Shown here piece after piece: positions 45,193 to 56,435 of a DNA stretch of 64,000 nucleotides. The notes beneath the pieces are model-generated. The model was not told the origin of the DNA and searched no databases. It saw only the letters and a program-made list of their open reading frames with translations. Source of the DNA: Helianthus annuus (Eukaryota > Streptophyta > Magnoliopsida > Asterales > Asteraceae). The stretch spans positions 157,946,799 through 158,010,798 of the forward strand of contig NC_035446.2 in NCBI RefSeq assembly GCF_002127325.2. The letters are read 5' to 3'. A program made the translations under genes and the position numbers. Position 1 is the stretch's first letter. The number at the start of each line of letters is the position of its first letter.

Positions 45193-45651
45193 TGTTAGGG
45201 TTATTTACACACACGATTAAACACAAACACGAACAAGAGATTTACGTGGTTCGGTCAATGTGACCTACGTCCACGGGCTGCAACTAGGGTTAGGATTTTA
45301 TTTCTAGGGTGATAAGAATTACAAAGGACCTATCAACTATTTATAATACCCAAATTAGGGTTTACAACTTGTTGACCAAGAAAACCGGTAAAATAGGAAA
45401 CTGTATAAGGCTTTAATAAATTTAGCGTATCTGCTCCCATAATAGTAGCGTATCTGCTCCATAATAGTGCATCCCACATATTAGAGAAACTGTCCACATA
45501 TTAGAGCATCTGTTATCTGTTAGAGCATCTAATTAGAGCATCTAGTACTAGAGCATCTATTAGAGCATCTGATTAGCGCATCAAACAATAGAGCATCTGC
45601 AGATGCTCTATCCTCCTGCATTGCTGTTTTCTAAGCCTACATTCTCTAACA
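45193..45651 (-). repeat. right LTR (5' LTR) of the copia element
   Basis: No difference from the left LTR was noticed over 459 bp. Confidence 0.97.
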
Positions 45652-45809
45652 AGTTCAGCATGAAATGCCAATGTCTAAAGCAAAAGCCAGGTAACCAAAT
45701 CAAGACATGCCGTTGAGAAGAGTATATTTCAGCTGGAATACCAACCATAATCCACCTCTCTGGCTTTCATACTTGCCACCGTTTCCATCAATTTGGTGAT
45801 GACGTAAGT

Positions 45810-46021
45810 GGCTGTGAAGTCGCAACCGCGAAACAGGTGCGGGTCGTGCAAGCGATGGTGTGGGTTTGATGGGGTTCATGTGCAGGTGTGGAACAACGTT
45901 ATGTGGGACCCACAAATATCTGGAGCAACAAGCTTGCAACTTTGATATCAAGACCATGGGAAAGGAGGTGATCGCTAAAGTGAAACCAGTGGTCAAGGGT
46001 GTAAAACTGGAGAAGATATGA
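45810..46021 (+). pseudogene. AN1 zinc-finger (SAP-type) gene remnant, copy 1
   Basis: The plus strand reads NRCGSCKR, then after a one-base shift GLMGFMCRCGTTLCGTHKYL, followed by ACNFDIKTMGKEVIAKVKPV, and ends in KLEKI and a stop at 46019-46021. This is the AN1 zinc finger and exact C-terminal pattern of plant stress-associated A20/AN1 proteins. One Cys/His position deviates. No A20 finger was found upstream. The extra base near 45845 breaks the frame, and the same lesion is present in the duplicate at 60110-60333, so the gene was already broken before the duplication. The minus-strand open frame over this region is a shadow. Confidence 0.85.
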
Positions 46022-46086
46022 GGCGATCTCAGTGGTTGATTTGTTACTGGTCGTATGGTCTGGGTATAGGGTAGGCGATTGCTTAA

Positions 46087-47832
46087 TGGTGCGTGTGAAG
46101 TGTTATATATATTAGGTGTATATTTTAAGCTCTTTTTACACTTTTTAGGCAAGTTTTAAATTTATAAAACACGATATTTACTAACACTAATCACACATAT
46201 GGGCAAATGCACCCATCGTGGACGTAGTATAGTGTTGGTAAGATACCGAGGTCGTCCAAGGACACAAGAGCTTTTAGTACCGGTTTATCCTCAACGTCTA
46301 ATCAAATCAAAATGTTAGAAAAAGTGTTTTTAAACTAGAAAAATAAAACTAACTAAAATGCTGAAAAATAAAATAAAAGTAAAAACAAATAGACAAGATG
46401 AATCACTTGGATCCGACTCGTGTGTAGTGTAACCTTTGATTATTTTCGCACTCTTGCACTTGTTTAAGAGATTATCTTAGTTATTGTAGTAGGTCCCTCT
46501 TTTGAAGGCGACGTTACCCTCAACCCAGTAGTTTGAGTCAGCAAGGATACAATCCTAAAGGGTCGGATTATTGAAATATAATTAATTAAGTTATTAATGC
46601 ATAATGTGGTAGGCCCCTCTTTTGAAGGCGACGTTACCCTCGGCTAAGTAGTCTGAGTCAGTAAGGATACAGTCCTAAGTAATCGGGTTAAAGTTTTAAT
46701 AGTAATTTAACTTATGAGGGGATCAAAGAGTTTGGACCCCCGTCATCCAATACCAGTGGGTATTGAAGGAGGTCCTACTAAATTTGACCCAGGTCCTTTG
46801 CAGGATCTATACACTGAACAATGGTAAGACTCTTACCAAACCGTTCCCTTAACCCGCGACCAGGTAGCCAACATACCTCCATATAGACCGTGAAGATATG
46901 AATGGTTAAAATATTTTATTTTATATAGACAGTAAAATAATGCCAAGACACCACGGACAAACGATAAGGAAGAATCACCTTCAACATAAGAAACTAGTTA
47001 TTAAAGTCATTAATACATAACCAAATAAAAAGTGCAAATGATTAAAAATAAAAAGTATTACACTAAACACTTGTCTTCACCAAGTGATGTAAGAGACTTA
47101 GGCAAACATGGCCTTTGATTGTCAAGAACTCTTACGATCAATCTTGGATCCTGAGACGACTCACACACTCTACGATGGACAATGGATGATGGTGGTGGAT
47201 GATGGTGTTGTGATGGTGGTGGGTGGTGGGTGAAGTGTGAGAGAGGTGGTGTGCCAATGGATGAGTTGCAAGAGCTCCAAGCACTCATATTTATAGGCTG
47301 AACAGAAGCTCGGGCACGGCCCCGTGTCCATCCTCCTCTCTTTCTTCATTAAATGCAGTTTGTCTGCATTAGTTGACCACGCCCCGTGTCCGCTGAGCAC
47401 GACCCCGTGTGCAGAAGCATCTTTGTACTATCAAGATTTGCCTGGATTTCGCGAATCTTATAGTTGACCATGGCCCCGTGTCCGCTGAGTATGGCCCCGT
47501 GGTGGGCAATGGAAGCTTTTACCACTTTGTCTTTTCTGCTGACACTTGGGCACGCCCCCGTGCTCATTGAGCACGGGGCGTGTTCAGCCTTCTGTTTCCT
47601 TGTTTTGCTTGGGAAGATGTTGTCGGGGGGTCGGGAATGCCACGTTTGTTTCCTTTTCTTGTATTTGTGTTAGATTTAGTTGCCTTTTTGCTTCTTTTGT
47701 TCATTTGAGCTCATTTAATCCTGAAAACACAAAAGGAAGACAAAAGCACACTTTTTCCAACATTAGTACTAAAAAAGGGTTAGTTTTATGCCACAATTGA
47801 TGTAATTTATATGTTGCATTTTGTGCACATCA
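46087..47832 (-). mobile_element. solo LTR, probably ATHILA-type, 1746 bp
   Basis: On the minus strand it begins TGATGTGCACAAAATGC and ends in CACGCACCA, so the termini are TG...CA. CTTA flanks both ends (46082-46085 and 47833-47836; a fifth base differs, A against G). Copy 2 of the duplication lacks it, which fixes the boundaries. The interior has no gag or pol. Motifs such as ATCGTGGACGTAGTATAGTG and CGTCCAAGGACACAAGAGC are, from memory, typical of ATHILA-like LTRs in composites. A cluster of GGGCACGGCCCCGTG-type motifs lies at 47308-47580. Confidence 0.85.
47308..47580. repeat. cluster of GCACGGCCCCGTG-type palindromes in the solo LTR
   Basis: At least six variants occur (GGGCACGGCCCCGTG, CACGCCCCGTGTCC, CACGACCCCGTG, CATGGCCCCGTG, TATGGCCCCGTG, and GCACGCCCCCGTGCTC paired with GAGCACGGGGCGTG). 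They lie 252-524 bases from the LTR 5' end at 47832. Confidence 0.85.
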
Positions 47833-47959
47833 CTTAGTGTAGGGCTTTCCCCTATAGTGTGTGTGTTGATTTGCGAAATTGTACCTGTTTCGGATTCAAG
47901 CTGTCGGCCATAATGTATGGCCTGCCAATTCCTCCTATCTTATTCTCCTCTCCTTTGCT

Positions 47960-48340
47960 CTTCATATCTCAACCTTCCTTCAACATTAGAAGTTTTGTGT
48001 TACCGACATGAGAAATAGGTAAAGATTGTCCATTACCAAAGTAAGAATGTTTGTTACCTTGAGTGGGATTGAAATTTGGAACAATATCACTGTTGGGTAC
48101 CCCATGATCAGACGCACCGTTGTCACATGTCCAATCTGGTATATTATAATTCATGTAGCACTAGGCATGGAACGCCTAAGCGAGTTGAGCATCAATGGGT
48201 GTCACGGATGTTGCAAAAGAGGCTCATTTAGAGCATCCAGTCGCATAATGGCCTTGGGTGCGACACAACTGGCCCATCGATGGCCGCCTAGGTCGATTAG
48301 TGGTTTAGTTCTGAGGTTTGTTTGCGTTTCGCTGTAAGGA
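47960..48340 (-). pseudogene. decayed copia pol fragment (protease region)
   Basis: The minus-strand frame 48154-47969 has IPDWTCDNGASDHGV followed by YFGNGQSLPISHVGNTKL. This matches the copia protease region (xDSGAxxH) and the adjoining GNGxxLPIxHxG motif. The active-site Asp-Ser is Asp-Asn, and the frame is short. Upstream, to about 48340, a basic/cysteine segment may be the end of gag. It is an old, fragmentary copy. Confidence 0.65.
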
Positions 48341-49958
48341 GGATGGCTGAGTAATATTGTTTTCTGTGGTTTTTTCCATTGCAGTTTTTGTATCTTAACA
48401 ACACTAAATGGTAACAAAGATAATAAAAACAGAGACATCAATAAGCTATTGGAACTTAAGAGGTTAACTATGAGACAACAACAGGAAATACAGAAAGGTG
48501 GTTTAGGTTGGGGAAGCTTAGAGAGTTGTACGAAGGTGATGCTGTATCTTCACAGGCGAGCATATATCGTGAGAGAGTTATAAATGAAGCTCATCATTTT
48601 GTCGGCAACAAAAAGAAGATATAGATGTGAAAATTCTAGTTGTTTGTTTCTTTTGTTTTGTTTGGTGTTAAGCTTTTGGTTAGCGTTCAAGTGTTTTGGT
48701 GAAAAAGTTTAGAACATGAATCGTTTCGATGGTTGATGTTTTTTTGGTTGTTTGCCATATTATAAAAAATAAATTTTTGGTGGTTCAATTATGCATAACA
48801 TCCTTGCTAGTGCATTTATTGTTAAAACGAATATTCATTATATTCCTATCATGTGTGTATACACACTTATAAGTTAGAACAAATTTTTTAACTCAGATTC
48901 ATGTCAGTTTTGACTGTTGTGTGGTTATGCACTTGTTAGTTGACGAAAACACATATTACCACTCGTACGTACATATTTGTAGTATTCATTTATACACCTG
49001 TGTGTACTGGACAATATAAATATTCGAAAAGACGCCAGAGACTCTTAAACGAATGAACCATAAAAAAATAACTCATCTTCGTCTCCTTAACCACCAAGCC
49101 CGACGTCGGTTGCAACACCAATGACTACCAAAGATGAAGGGCTTTGATTTTTATATATAAATAAAACGTAAATAGTCACTGACCGACAAAAAGCCATTGA
49201 CCAAATGAAACAAAATTGAATAGACAAAATCAAGAAATTCACAAAGAAAAAGTTAATTTAGATAAAATGAAGATAAGATCCTTATCGGTTTCCCTTTATT
49301 GGTGATATAAAATATTTTTTTTTTCAATAATGTTGGTAGTAAACATTTTTATAGTAATGATTGAGCAGTTGATATGGAAGAAGTTGATGAATTTGAAGAT
49401 GGACGTGGGTTTTGATTTTGTTTTGATTGATGCTTCCAAATTCATAATGATGTTTTGATCCCAATAATCATTTTTCGACCTGATTAAAAGTTTGATTGTA
49501 GATTGGCTATTTTGGGGTTCCATGCCCATGGATTGCCTTATTATAGCTTTTTTAAGCCTTCAGCTAAGAGAAGGAGAGATTGGATCTAGAAAGCACTACA
49601 AACATGATCAATATTAGGCACCAATTAGAAAAAATGTTGAAGTACTGTTCCGAGTCTCAAGTTGCGTTCAAGCTAGGTTCACGTCTAGTACGTTTCATGT
49701 ATCAAAGTATCAAGTATCAAAGGGGTGGTTAAGATACATATGGTAACTGACTATATTAAATTTAAAAAAAAATAGTATTTAATTGTGTAATTACAATCCT
49801 ACCCTTATAATTCTGAAACAAGATCAAGGGCTAGGATGAGTTCGTTTTGTTCACAAATATAACAATGTTCACAAATGAACCTAACCCATGTGCTTAATTG
49901 ACAAATATTTTAGGTGCTATGTAATAACCAAACACGAGATAGAGTGTATATTTCTAAT
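48341..49958. other. intergenic spacer, no gene recognised
   Basis: AT-rich sequence with short fortuitous frames. No domain, LTR terminus or tandem repeat was recognised. Confidence 0.5.
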
Positions 49959-50082
49959 ATCAACAACAGGGCCGTCCCTGAGAATCGCTAAGAATTTTTA
50001 GGCCCTGTGCGAGTTGAAAATATGGGCCCTACATATAAACTTATTTGTATAAAATTAGTAATAGGACAATGGTTGTAATAAC

Positions 50083-50728
50083 TGTTAAAAGAGTATATTT
50101 TTTATAACTATTAATTCATACATTAAACTTGTTATTAGTGTGACTTGTTGGACTGTTGGACTTATGGTTACAGGTTGTTGGGCTCTTGTTATAAGGTTGT
50201 TGGACTCTTGTTATAACCGTATGGGCTCAAGGGTTTAAGTGTAACTATAAGGGCTGTTGTTGTAACTCTGATGAAAGTTCAAGGTTATGGTTGTAACGTG
50301 TTTGACATCTAGCTATATAACACATGAGAGAGAAGGTGTTCAATCATTCATTCCAGATATTTCTTAGGGTTTCATCTTAGTTCTTCTCCGTGTTCACTTT
50401 GGTCATCCTGCTGATCAGTTGATCAGTTGTTCAGTTCGCCTGGTGCTTGAAGAGTTTTCATTCTCCGGTGTTGTAGATCTCTGTTTAGAGATCATTGTTG
50501 TATTTGAGATCATATTGATCTCAGTTTCTTTTCTTGTATTGTTTGTATTTGTCTTTCATATTCAACAGATCTAACAATCTGTTGAATTTGTACTTTGTAT
50601 CATACAGATCTCAGTTATTTGAGATCTAGGGTTTGGTTTGGGTACTTTTCTGGTTTGGGTTAATAATAAGATTTTGTCACGTTTTGTCACTATATTGTTG
50701 TGGTTGTTTAGATCTATACCATTTTACA
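50083..50728 (+). repeat. 5' LTR of the plus-strand copia element
   Basis: It contains the TATA-like CTATATAACACATG (near 50314) and GATCAGTTGATCAGTTG repeats near 50414. Confidence 0.96.
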
Positions 50729-50740
50729 TGGTATCAGAGC
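50729..50740 (+). other. primer binding site of the plus-strand copia
   Basis: TGGTATCAGAGC directly follows the LTR. Confidence 0.93.
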
Positions 50741-51404
50741 ATATCAGGCTCTGAACATCAGATCTAAGTCTTCCGCTGTTGTTTTTTGGTTGTTGATTAG
50801 TTGTGTATTGATTTAGTTTCTTTGTTGTAGATCTGGTGTTATCTTCGATCTTGGAAGTGTTACGGTGTAGATCTGGTTTTCTTTGAAGGCTGTGTTGGTC
50901 TCTGAACCCAAGAAGGTTCAGGGCAAACTAACCAGTTTAGGGTGTTTTTTGATATTTGTAACCCTAGAAGGTTACAATATTCAAATTCTGGAAGCTGTTG
51001 CACCCACTGTGAGGATATCTTCTTCCCATCTCTGTTATTATTTTTTCTTGTTTGTTGATTGGTTAGTTGAAGTCGGGGTAGTGAGGACCGGCACCTTATC
51101 TGTTGTTGTTTGTCTGTTGCTTGTTATTTCTTTTTTTGATTATCTGTTGTATGCTTGTTATTTCTTTTTTTGTTTAGCATCTTATATGTTGTTGGTTATT
51201 TGTTGTATGTTTATTGTTTGTTGTTAGTGTATTGGTTACATAGTTCGGCTCCTGTATTAAGACCTGTCCAGGCACTATAAGTGATGAACCTGGAATCTGG
51301 ACACTGATACAGCTTCGCCCTAGGTTGTGTGTATTTCTGTGTTCTTGGTTCACTTTTTGTGAGTCTTTTCTTTGTTTGTTTGGTTTATTGTGTGTCTTGT
51401 TATC
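50741..51404 (+). other. leader of the plus-strand copia element
   Basis: T/G-rich sequence lies between the primer site and gag. The open frame 50883-51227 is hydrophobic, lacks motifs and is probably fortuitous. Confidence 0.5.
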
Positions 51405-54400
51405 ATGGTTCAGCCAGAGCCAGATGCTAGCACGTCTCAGACCTTAATAAGTAAGTTGGATATTGGAGATCCACTGTATCTTCATCCTAGTGATTCTAGT
51501 GCTCTTACTATTGTTAGTGTTAAATTGAAGGGTACTGAAAACTATTCTGTGTGGTCTACTTCTATGAAATTGGCTTTAGAAGCCAAGAATAAGTTTGGGT
51601 TTGTAGATGGTAAATGTAAAAGATCCACAGAGGATGATGTTCTTGCTAGTCAATGGGATAGATGTAATTCAGTTGTGTTGACTTGGCTGTTGAATTCTGT
51701 TTCAGAGGAGTTATTTTTGGGTCAAGTGTTTTCTACACTTGCCTCAGAGGTTTGGGAGGATCTAAAAGAAACCTATGACAAGATAGATGGTTCTGTGGTT
51801 TATGATTTGTTTAAAAAAGTTAATTGCATTTCACAAAATGGTTCAACTGTAGCTGAATATTATAACAGGCTTACTACTATGTGGAAGCAGTTTGATGCTA
51901 TGCTCAAACTGCCTACATGTTCATGTAAGGCTGCAAAAGACTATAATGATTTTTCAATGCTAATTAAACTAATGCAGTTTCTTATGGGGTTGGATGATGT
52001 ATATCAACCAGTAAGAACAAATCTATTAACCAGAGAAGTTTTTCCATCTGTCAAGGTTGCTTTTTCTGTTGTGTCTAGAGAGGAGTCTCATAGGATGTCA
52101 AGTGGTAGTGGATCAAAAGGCCAAAGTGTTTCTTTTGTTTCTAAATCCAATCAGTCTATTGAATCAAGAAAGAAAACATCTAATCAAAGAGGACCTAATC
52201 CTGCTTTTAAATGTACACATTGTAATATGATAGGTCACACTGTTGATAGATGCTTTGAACTAATTGGTTATCCTCCAAATTTTAGGAAAAAATCTAATAA
52301 CTCTTCTGGTAAAACAAGTATAACTAATAAATCCAATGCTGCTGTTGGATCTTCTTCTAGTGTGTCCACTGCTGGTTTGCCTTTTACACCTGAACAGATA
52401 GCTAAGTTGTTAACCTTAGTTGGGGATAAGTCTGCTAATGTGTCAAGTACTGGGCTGGAATCAACAAATGTAGGAGGTGAGTCTTGCTTTGTTACTAGTG
52501 GTGTTAGTTGTTCTAGTTCTATGTTTTTTGAAGGTATAATTAGTTGGATAATTGACTCTGGGGCTAGTCAACATATGGTAAATAGTGATAAAGATATGTT
52601 TAATATAGTTGATGTTTCTGATTTTGATCTTAAAGTTGGTCATCCTAATGGAACAAATGTTAAAGTTTTAAAAATTGGTAATGTCAAGTTAATGGATGGT
52701 ATTATTTTAAAAGATGTTTTCTATGTCCCAGGGTATCATGTTAACCTTATATCTGTTCATAGGTTAGCAAAGGATAATAACATTAGTGTTGTGTTTAATG
52801 AAGATAGTTGTGTGTTACAGGATTCCAAATCAAGGAAAGTCCTGGTGACTGGTAGTCAAGATAGTGGGTTGTATTTTGTGGGAAAGAATGGTAATTCTGT
52901 GAATGTTTGTTTTAATAGTTTTGTTAAATCAAGTCTGTGGCATAGCAGATTGGGTCATCCATCTGATCAAGTTCTAACTGTGTTAAAAGAGATGTTTGAT
53001 GTTAAAAGTATAGAGCATGGACCTTGTGATGTGTGTCATATGTCAAAACAGGTTAGGGTTCCATTTCCTCTTAGTGAACATAAGTCTAAAACAGTAGGTG
53101 AGTTAGTTCATCTAGATCTTTGGGGTCCATATAAAGTTACTAGTTATGAAGGCTTTAAATATTTTTTAACAATAGTGGATGATTTTTCAAGAACTGTTTG
53201 GTGTTATTTGTTAACAAATAAAACAGAAGTGTTTGATAACTTGTGTAACTTTTATGAACTTGTGTTAACTCAGTTTGAAAAAAGGATAAAGGTTATAAGA
53301 AGTGATAATGGTACTGAGTTTGTGAATAGTCAGATGAACTTGTTCTGTAAAAATAAAGGTATATTACATCAGACTTCATGTTCTTATACACCACAGCAAA
53401 ATGGTGTGGTAGAAAGGAAACATAGACATCTCTTGAACACAGCTAGAGCATTATTGTTTCAGAGTGGTTTACCTCTTAGATATTGGTCTGATTGTATATT
53501 GACTGCTGTGTACTTGATTAACAGGTTACCCACTTCAGTGTTAGGAGGTAGATGTCCTTATGAAGTTGTGTATGGTTTTAAACCCTCATTTAGTCACTTA
53601 AGGAACTTTGGATGCTTGTGTTTTAGTACTATTTTAAATGAAACTGATAAGTTTGCTTATCATGCTGATAAGTGTGTTTTTATTGGTTACTCTAATGTGA
53701 AAAAAGGATACAAGTTGTTAAGTTTAGAAAGTAGAAAAGTTTTCTTTTCTAGAGATGTAAAGTTTTATGAAAGTGTTTATCCTTTTAAAACTGTTTTAAC
53801 TCAAGAACAACTTAATAAAACAGATCTAAATCATATTAACTTTTTTGATTTTACTGAAACACTTTTGTCTGAAGTTCTAACTGCTCCCAATGATGAAGAG
53901 GGTGCTACTGGTGCTCAAGATCCCTATAGTGAGGGTCAGCAACCAGAGTCTCCCTCTACATCTGCTGCTGCTCAAAATGTTGAGGATAGGCAACCTGAAA
54001 ATGAGCAGTTAGGTAGTAGTAGTATGGGAAATGATGGTGGGGCAGACAACACTATAGGGTCAAGTGATGATACCAACCAATCTGAGGGACAGAATACAGT
54101 TAGGAAATCTTCAAGGAAAGTGTTATTTCCACAAAAATTTAGTGAATATGTTGTTGAGGGTAAAGTTAGGTATGGTATTGAAAAGGTTGTTAACTATGCT
54201 AAGTTGTCTTTTGAAAATTTAAGTCTAGTTTCATCCTTGAATAAATTTGTTGAACCTAACTCCTTTAATGAGGCTGTTAAAGATCCTAGATGGGTTGAAG
54301 CCATGAATAATGAAATGGAGGCTTTAAATAGAAATAATACTTGGATTGTTGTTGATTTGCCTAAAGGTAGAAAACCTATAGGCTGCAAGTGGGTATATAA

Positions 54401-55777
54401 AATCAAATATAAGGCTAGTGGTGAAGTTGAAAGGTATAAGGCTAGATTGGTAGCCAAAGGTTTTAATCAAAGAGAAGGGATTGATTTTGGAGAGACTTTT
54501 TCTCCAGTTGTTAAAATGGTAACTGTTAGAATTATTCTAAAACTTGCTGTTAATAATGGCTGGCCTTTGTATCAATTAGATGTAAATAATGCTTTTCTAT
54601 ATGGGTCTCTGTCTGAAGATGTTTATATGTCCTTACCTCAAGGATATTTTAATGATGATAAAACTAAGGTGTGTAAGCTTGTAAAGTCTCTCTATGGGCT
54701 TAAGCAAGCCCCTAGACAATGGAATGAGAAATTGACTTCTGTTCTTGTTGACATGGGTTTTGTTCAAAGTTTGTGTGATTATTCCTTGTTTGTTATGTGT
54801 AAAAATAATGTTTTTTTGGTATTATTGGTCTATGTTGATGACATTGTTATCACTGGTAATGATATGGCTGAAATAACAAAAGTTAAACAGGGGTTAAGTG
54901 ATAGTTTCAAAATAAAAGATCTAGGGGTGTTAAAGTACTTTCTGGGCATAGAAGTTTTGTATTCAAATGATTCTGTTTGTTTGTCACAAAGGAAGTATTG
55001 TTTAGACCTCCTTAGTGAGTTTGGTTATTTAGGGTGTAAGCCGGTTGGAACACCTATTGAACAATCTCATCTTGTTACTAGTAAAACTAGTTAAGACTCT
55101 AAGTTTTTGGATAATGTCACTGGTTTTCAAAAACTTATTGGTAAGTTAATATATCTGTCATTAACTAGACCAGATATAAGTTATTCTGTTCAATTTTTAA
55201 GCCAAATCAAGTTCACCTGGATATTGCTTTAAGGCTGTTGAGATATTTAAAGCAATCTCCTGGGAAAGGTGTTATGTTTAGGAAAACGGATAACCTGGAT
55301 ATCACAGGTTATGTTGATTCTGACTGGGGAAAGTGTCTTTTGACCAGAAAGTCTGTCACTGGGTTTGCAATTTACCTGGGTGGTACACTTGTATCATGGA
55401 AAAGTAAGAAACAGAATGTTGTTTCTAGGTCCACAGCTGAGGCTGAGTATAGGGCTATGTGTTCAGCCACATGTGAAATTATGTGGATAAAAAATGTGTT
55501 AGAAGAGTTGAAGTCTAAATGTGTTTTACCTGTTAAACTCTTTTGTGATAATAAGTCCGTAATTTCTATTTCTTACAATCCAGTTTTCCATGAAAGAACA
55601 AAACATTTTGAACTTGATTTACATTTTTTGAGAGAAAAAATTGTAAAAGGCTTAATTGAACCACAGAAAATTGCTACTGAAATTCAGATAGCAGACATTT
55701 TTACTAAAGGACTTAGTGTTAATCAACACAATGAGATGTGTGGAAAGTTGGGGCTGTTTGACATGTTTAATGTATGA
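51405..55777 (+). pseudogene. copia Gag-Pol polyprotein, interrupted near its 3' end
   Basis: The ATG at 51405 (MVQPEPDASTSQ) is chosen over upstream open sequence. The order is capsid (DPLYLHPSDSSAL, YSVWSTSMKLAL), zinc knuckle (CTHCNMIGHTVDRC), protease (WIIDSGASQHMV, near 52545), GAG-pre-integrase (LWHSRLGHPSDQVL), integrase (VHLDLWGPYKV, RSDNGTEFVNSQ), RT (YKARLVAKGFNQREG and YVDDIVITGND near 54830), and RNase H (GYVDSDWGKCLLTRKS) to 55777. In-frame TAA at 55092-55094 ends the first 1229 codons. The same frame then resumes (LIGKLIYLSLTRPDIS), but a short deletion near 55205 shifts it before the last open segment (55238-55777). RT and integrase motifs are intact. RNase H could not be made in frame. 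Confidence 0.95.
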
Positions 55778-55789
55778 ATTATGGGGGGA

Positions 55790-56435
55790 TGTTAAAAGAG
55801 TATATTTTTTATAACTATTAATTCATACATTAAACTTGTTATTAGTGTGACTTGTTGGACTGTTGGACTTATGGTTACAGGTTGTTGGGCTCTTGTTATA
55901 AGGTTGTTGGACTCTTGTTATAACCGTATGGGCTCAAGGGTTTAAGTGTAACTATAAGGGCCGTTGTTGTAACTCTGATGAAAGTTCAAGGTTATGGTTG
56001 TAACGTGTTTGACATCCAGCTATATAACACATGAGAGAGAAGGTGTTCAATCATTCATTCCAGATATTTCTTAGGGTTTCATCTTAGTTCTTCTCCGTGT
56101 TCACTTTGGTCATCCTGCTGATCAGTTGATCAGTTGTTCAGTTCGCCTGGTGCTTGAAGAGTTTTCATTCTCCGGTGTTGTAGATCTCTGTTTAGAGATC
56201 ATTGTTGTATTTGAGATCATATTGATCTCAGTTTCTTTTCTTGTATTGTTTGTATTTGTCTTTCATATTCAACAGATCTAACAATCTGTTGAATCTGTAC
56301 TTTGTATCATACAGATCTCAGTTATTTGAGATCTAGGGTTTGGTTTGGGTACTTTTTTGGTTTGGGTTAATAATCAGATTTTGTCACGTTTTGTCACTAT
56401 ATTGCTGTGGTTGTTTAGATCTATACCATTTTACA
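55790..56435 (+). repeat. 3' LTR of the plus-strand copia element
   Basis: It has the same length as the 5' LTR, with about six substitutions (for example GGCCGTTG against GGCTGTTG). Confidence 0.96.

Larger units (their letters stand above)
40495..45651 (-). mobile_element. Ty1/copia retrotransposon, 5157 bp, full length
   Basis: The 459-bp LTRs (40495-40953 and 45193-45651) look identical by eye. The target duplication AGTTC is at 40490-40494 and 45652-45656. A tRNA-iMet primer site lies next to the right LTR (45179-45190), and a purine tract (minus strand CTCCAAGTGGGAGAT) lies next to the left LTR. The single polyprotein frame is open apart from one TAG between the RT and RNase H regions. 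The domain order protease-integrase-RT-RNase H defines copia. It resembles the Tork (Tnt1-like) lineage. Confidence 0.97.
32153..47918 (+). repeat. segmental duplication, copy 1 (expanded by five TEs)
   Basis: From TATATAAGCTCCGAAAGAT (32153) to CGGCCATAATGTAT (47918) this segment is collinear with 57715-60489. It carries an F-box gene, its 3' flank, a Tourist-like MITE and an AN1 zinc-finger remnant. Five insertions absent from copy 2 total 13168 bp including target duplications. The remaining 2598 bp compares with 2601 bp for copy 2 without its own single insertion. Confidence 0.95.
50083..56435 (+). mobile_element. Ty1/copia retrotransposon, 6353 bp, full length
   Basis: The 646-bp LTRs (50083-50728 and 55790-56435) have TGTTAAAAGAG...TTTTACA termini and target duplication ATAAC (50078-50082 and 56436-56440). 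The primer site TGGTATCAGAGC abuts the 5' LTR at 50729. The purine tract ATGGGGGGA abuts the 3' LTR. By eye about six substitutions separate the LTRs, making it somewhat older than the other full-length elements here. The polyprotein carries a stop and a small deletion or frameshift. It resembles the RE1/Retrofit-type copia lineage. Confidence 0.97.

Noticed and set aside
45700..46152. 150-codon minus-strand frame
   Set aside because: It is antisense to the AN1 zinc-finger remnant, whose C terminus is recognisable on the plus strand, and it extends into the solo LTR.
50883..51227. 114-codon hydrophobic ORF before copia gag
   Set aside because: It is T-rich leader sequence, without a domain and not conserved in the other copia element here.
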